Source: Acidimicrobiaceae bacterium (GTDB lineage: Bacteria > Actinomycetota > Acidimicrobiia > Acidimicrobiales > RAAP-2). From it: a stretch of DNA of 7,354 bases. The translations under genes and the position numbers were made by a program. Below the pieces are notes generated by a model. It saw only the letters and a program-made list of their open reading frames with translations, did no database searches and was not told the origin of the DNA. Of this stretch, positions 5,469 to 7,354 are shown one piece after another (the stretch's first letter is position 1; each line of letters opens with the position of its first letter). Where the stretch lies: contig PLCI01000149.1 of NCBI GenBank assembly GCA_003135595.1, positions 230-7,583 on the forward strand, given 5' to 3'.

Positions 5469-6886
5469 TCATCGGGCCTCGAGACGCACAACCGCGTCTG
5501 TGCCGCCTCCAGGTGCGGCTTCGAGCCACGTCGTCCCACCTGAAACGCGAACCAGCTGGGCGACGATGGCAAGTCCGAGGCCCGTACCGTCCCTTGGCGC
5601 TCCCTCAGAGCGCCAGAAGCGATCGAAGGCGCGTGCGCGATCTGACGCGCTCATCCCGGACCCCGAGTCGATGACGTGCACGTCGACGTGCCCGCTGTGG
5701 GACTCAGCTGTGAGGGACACGTCGCCGCCCACCGGGGTTGCGTCGAGTGCGTTGGCCAGGAGATTGTCGAGGACCTGGTCGAGATGGCCCGGACAGGCGA
5801 GCGCCGTGAGCGATGCTTGCCGACCGCCTCCCGCGAAGTCACATCGCAAGGCGACGTGCCGCTCCTCGGCGAGCGCGCTCCACGCGTCGGCGCGTTCCTT
5901 CAACACCTCGCCGACGTCGAGCGCCACCCGCCCTGGCCGCTTGCCGTCCGATCGGGCGAGCTCGAGCAGGCCGTCCACGACTCGTGAGAGCCGGTCGATC
6001 TCTGCGATGACTTGCAGGGAGTCATCTTCGTGACCGGGCTCGAGGGCCCCCGCGAGATTCTCGAGTCGGAGCCGCAATGCCGTCATCGGCGCTCGGAGCT
6101 GATGGGACGCGTCGGCCACGAACGCACGCTGGGTGTCCAACAGCTCGGTGATCCTGTCGGCCATCTCGTTCACCGTCGTTCGCAGCACGCGCAATTCGGC
6201 AGGGCCTCGTGTTGGGCCAACCCGTGTGCCGAGCTGGCCAGCTCCGAACCTCCCGAGCGCCGTCTCGATCTTCGCGAGGGGCCTCGTGAGCGAGACGGCC
6301 AGCAGGGTCCCGATGCCGGCTGCAGCCGCGAGCATGGCCGCGCCGAAGAGGGCGAGCTCGAGGCGGTCGCGGTTGAGCTTGGCGTGGAGGGCCGCGGCAG
6401 GCTCGGTCACGAGCAGCACGACGGATGCGTCCGCTGCTGCGCCCGACACCTTTGCCGTCGTGGACACCGCTGGCTGCTGGATCGCGACCGGGATGGCCAC
6501 GTACAAGAGGTCGTCATCGGGGTCGCCTGACCCCTCTTCACCCTCGACCTTGCCCGATGCCGCGGCTCGCAGGATGGCCCTCGTCGAAGGGTCCGCCAGC
6601 TCCTCGCGAACCCCCGCGCCCGAGGACAGCTCGAGGTGCGAGTTCGAAACGACCGCGACGACGGCGTGGTCGTCGCTCGTGAACCGATCGATGATCGCGC
6701 GCGCGTCCGACCAATCGTGGCGCTGGAGCGAGGCTCCGACCAGCAGAGCGAGCGACGCACCGTCATTTTCGATCTCGGACAGCGCGGTCGTTCGAGCGTT
6801 GTTCGCGAGGCTGATGCCGAGCGGGAGCTCGAGCAGCACGATCACGGCGAGGGCGAAGGCGAGGAAGCCCGCGAGAAGGCGCCGTC

Positions 6887-6890
<4 letters not shown>
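5469..6890 (-). CDS. Sensor histidine kinase of a two-component system
   Basis: This protein has 473 residues. Membrane segments lie at about 5-29 and 178-201, enclosing an extracytoplasmic sensor of about 145 residues with an acidic patch (EGEEGSGDPDDD, 116-127) that could bind cations. A HAMP linker follows (about 200-252; LTRPLAKIETALGRFGAGQL). The dimerisation domain carries the phospho-accepting H263 in ASHQLRAPMTALRLRLENL. The ATPase domain shows the N box (DNLLANALDATP, 375-386), G1 (DSGSGM, 408-413), F box (FDRFWRS, 422-428) and G2 (DGTGLGLAIV, 434-443), so all catalytic motifs are intact. The kinase autophosphorylates and passes the phosphate to the response regulator encoded immediately before it; their stop and start overlap as ATGA, so they are co-translated. 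The stimulus is not evident; the sensor part matches no domain I recognise. Confidence 0.95.

Positions 6891-7354
<464 letters not shown>

Noticed and set aside
5344..5529. Small minus-strand frame (61 residues) after the kinase gene
   Set aside because: It overlaps the kinase C-terminus in another frame, has no Shine-Dalgarno and is Arg-rich without a motif.

Overview
This is a high-GC window with strong G/C bias at third codon positions, GTG starts, probable leaderless genes and an ArsR/AHSA1 pair. That suggests an actinobacterium-like soil or metagenomic organism; the exact phylum is inference. The leftmost ~300 bases are an exception. They encode an internal piece of TsaD of alphaproteobacterial (Caulobacter-like) flavour, joined in frame to the N-terminal half of an unrelated ECF sigma factor gene. 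The two halves meet in a short stretch that suits both proteins, so a mis-assembly or recombination junction is much more likely than a natural fusion.

Layout, left to right. (1) 1-602, minus: the tsaD/sigma chimera, open at the left edge. (2) 765-1064, minus: a small ASCH-domain protein. (3) 1193-2000, plus: a two-gene operon of an ArsR-family repressor overlapping an AHSA1/SRPBCC-domain protein. A perfect palindromic operator overlaps its -35 box, and a 12-bp hairpin ends it. (4) 2052-3830, minus: a secreted, cysteine-rich protein of 592 residues with no recognised function. (5) 3960-5270, minus: a membrane-anchored protein with a phosphodiester-glycosidase (NAGPA-like) domain. (6) 5469-7354, minus: a two-component system, with a histidine kinase and an OmpR/PhoB-type response regulator that runs off the right edge.

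From the right edge down to 2052 everything reads leftward: regulator, kinase (4-bp overlap), a 198-bp gap with promoter-like and repeated GTTCAC elements, the glycosidase-like membrane protein, a 129-bp gap, and the secreted protein. The two-component pair is clearly one operon. Control of the two envelope or secreted proteins by this pair is a reasonable but unproven guess. The ArsR/AHSA1 unit converges on this block, and the two are separated by the hairpin at 2013-2042.

No RNA genes, CRISPR arrays, insertion sequences or prophage genes are visible, and no stretch of more than 300 bases lacks a gene. The least understood items are the 592-residue secreted protein, the altered active-site motif of the glycosidase-like protein, and the chimeric left end.
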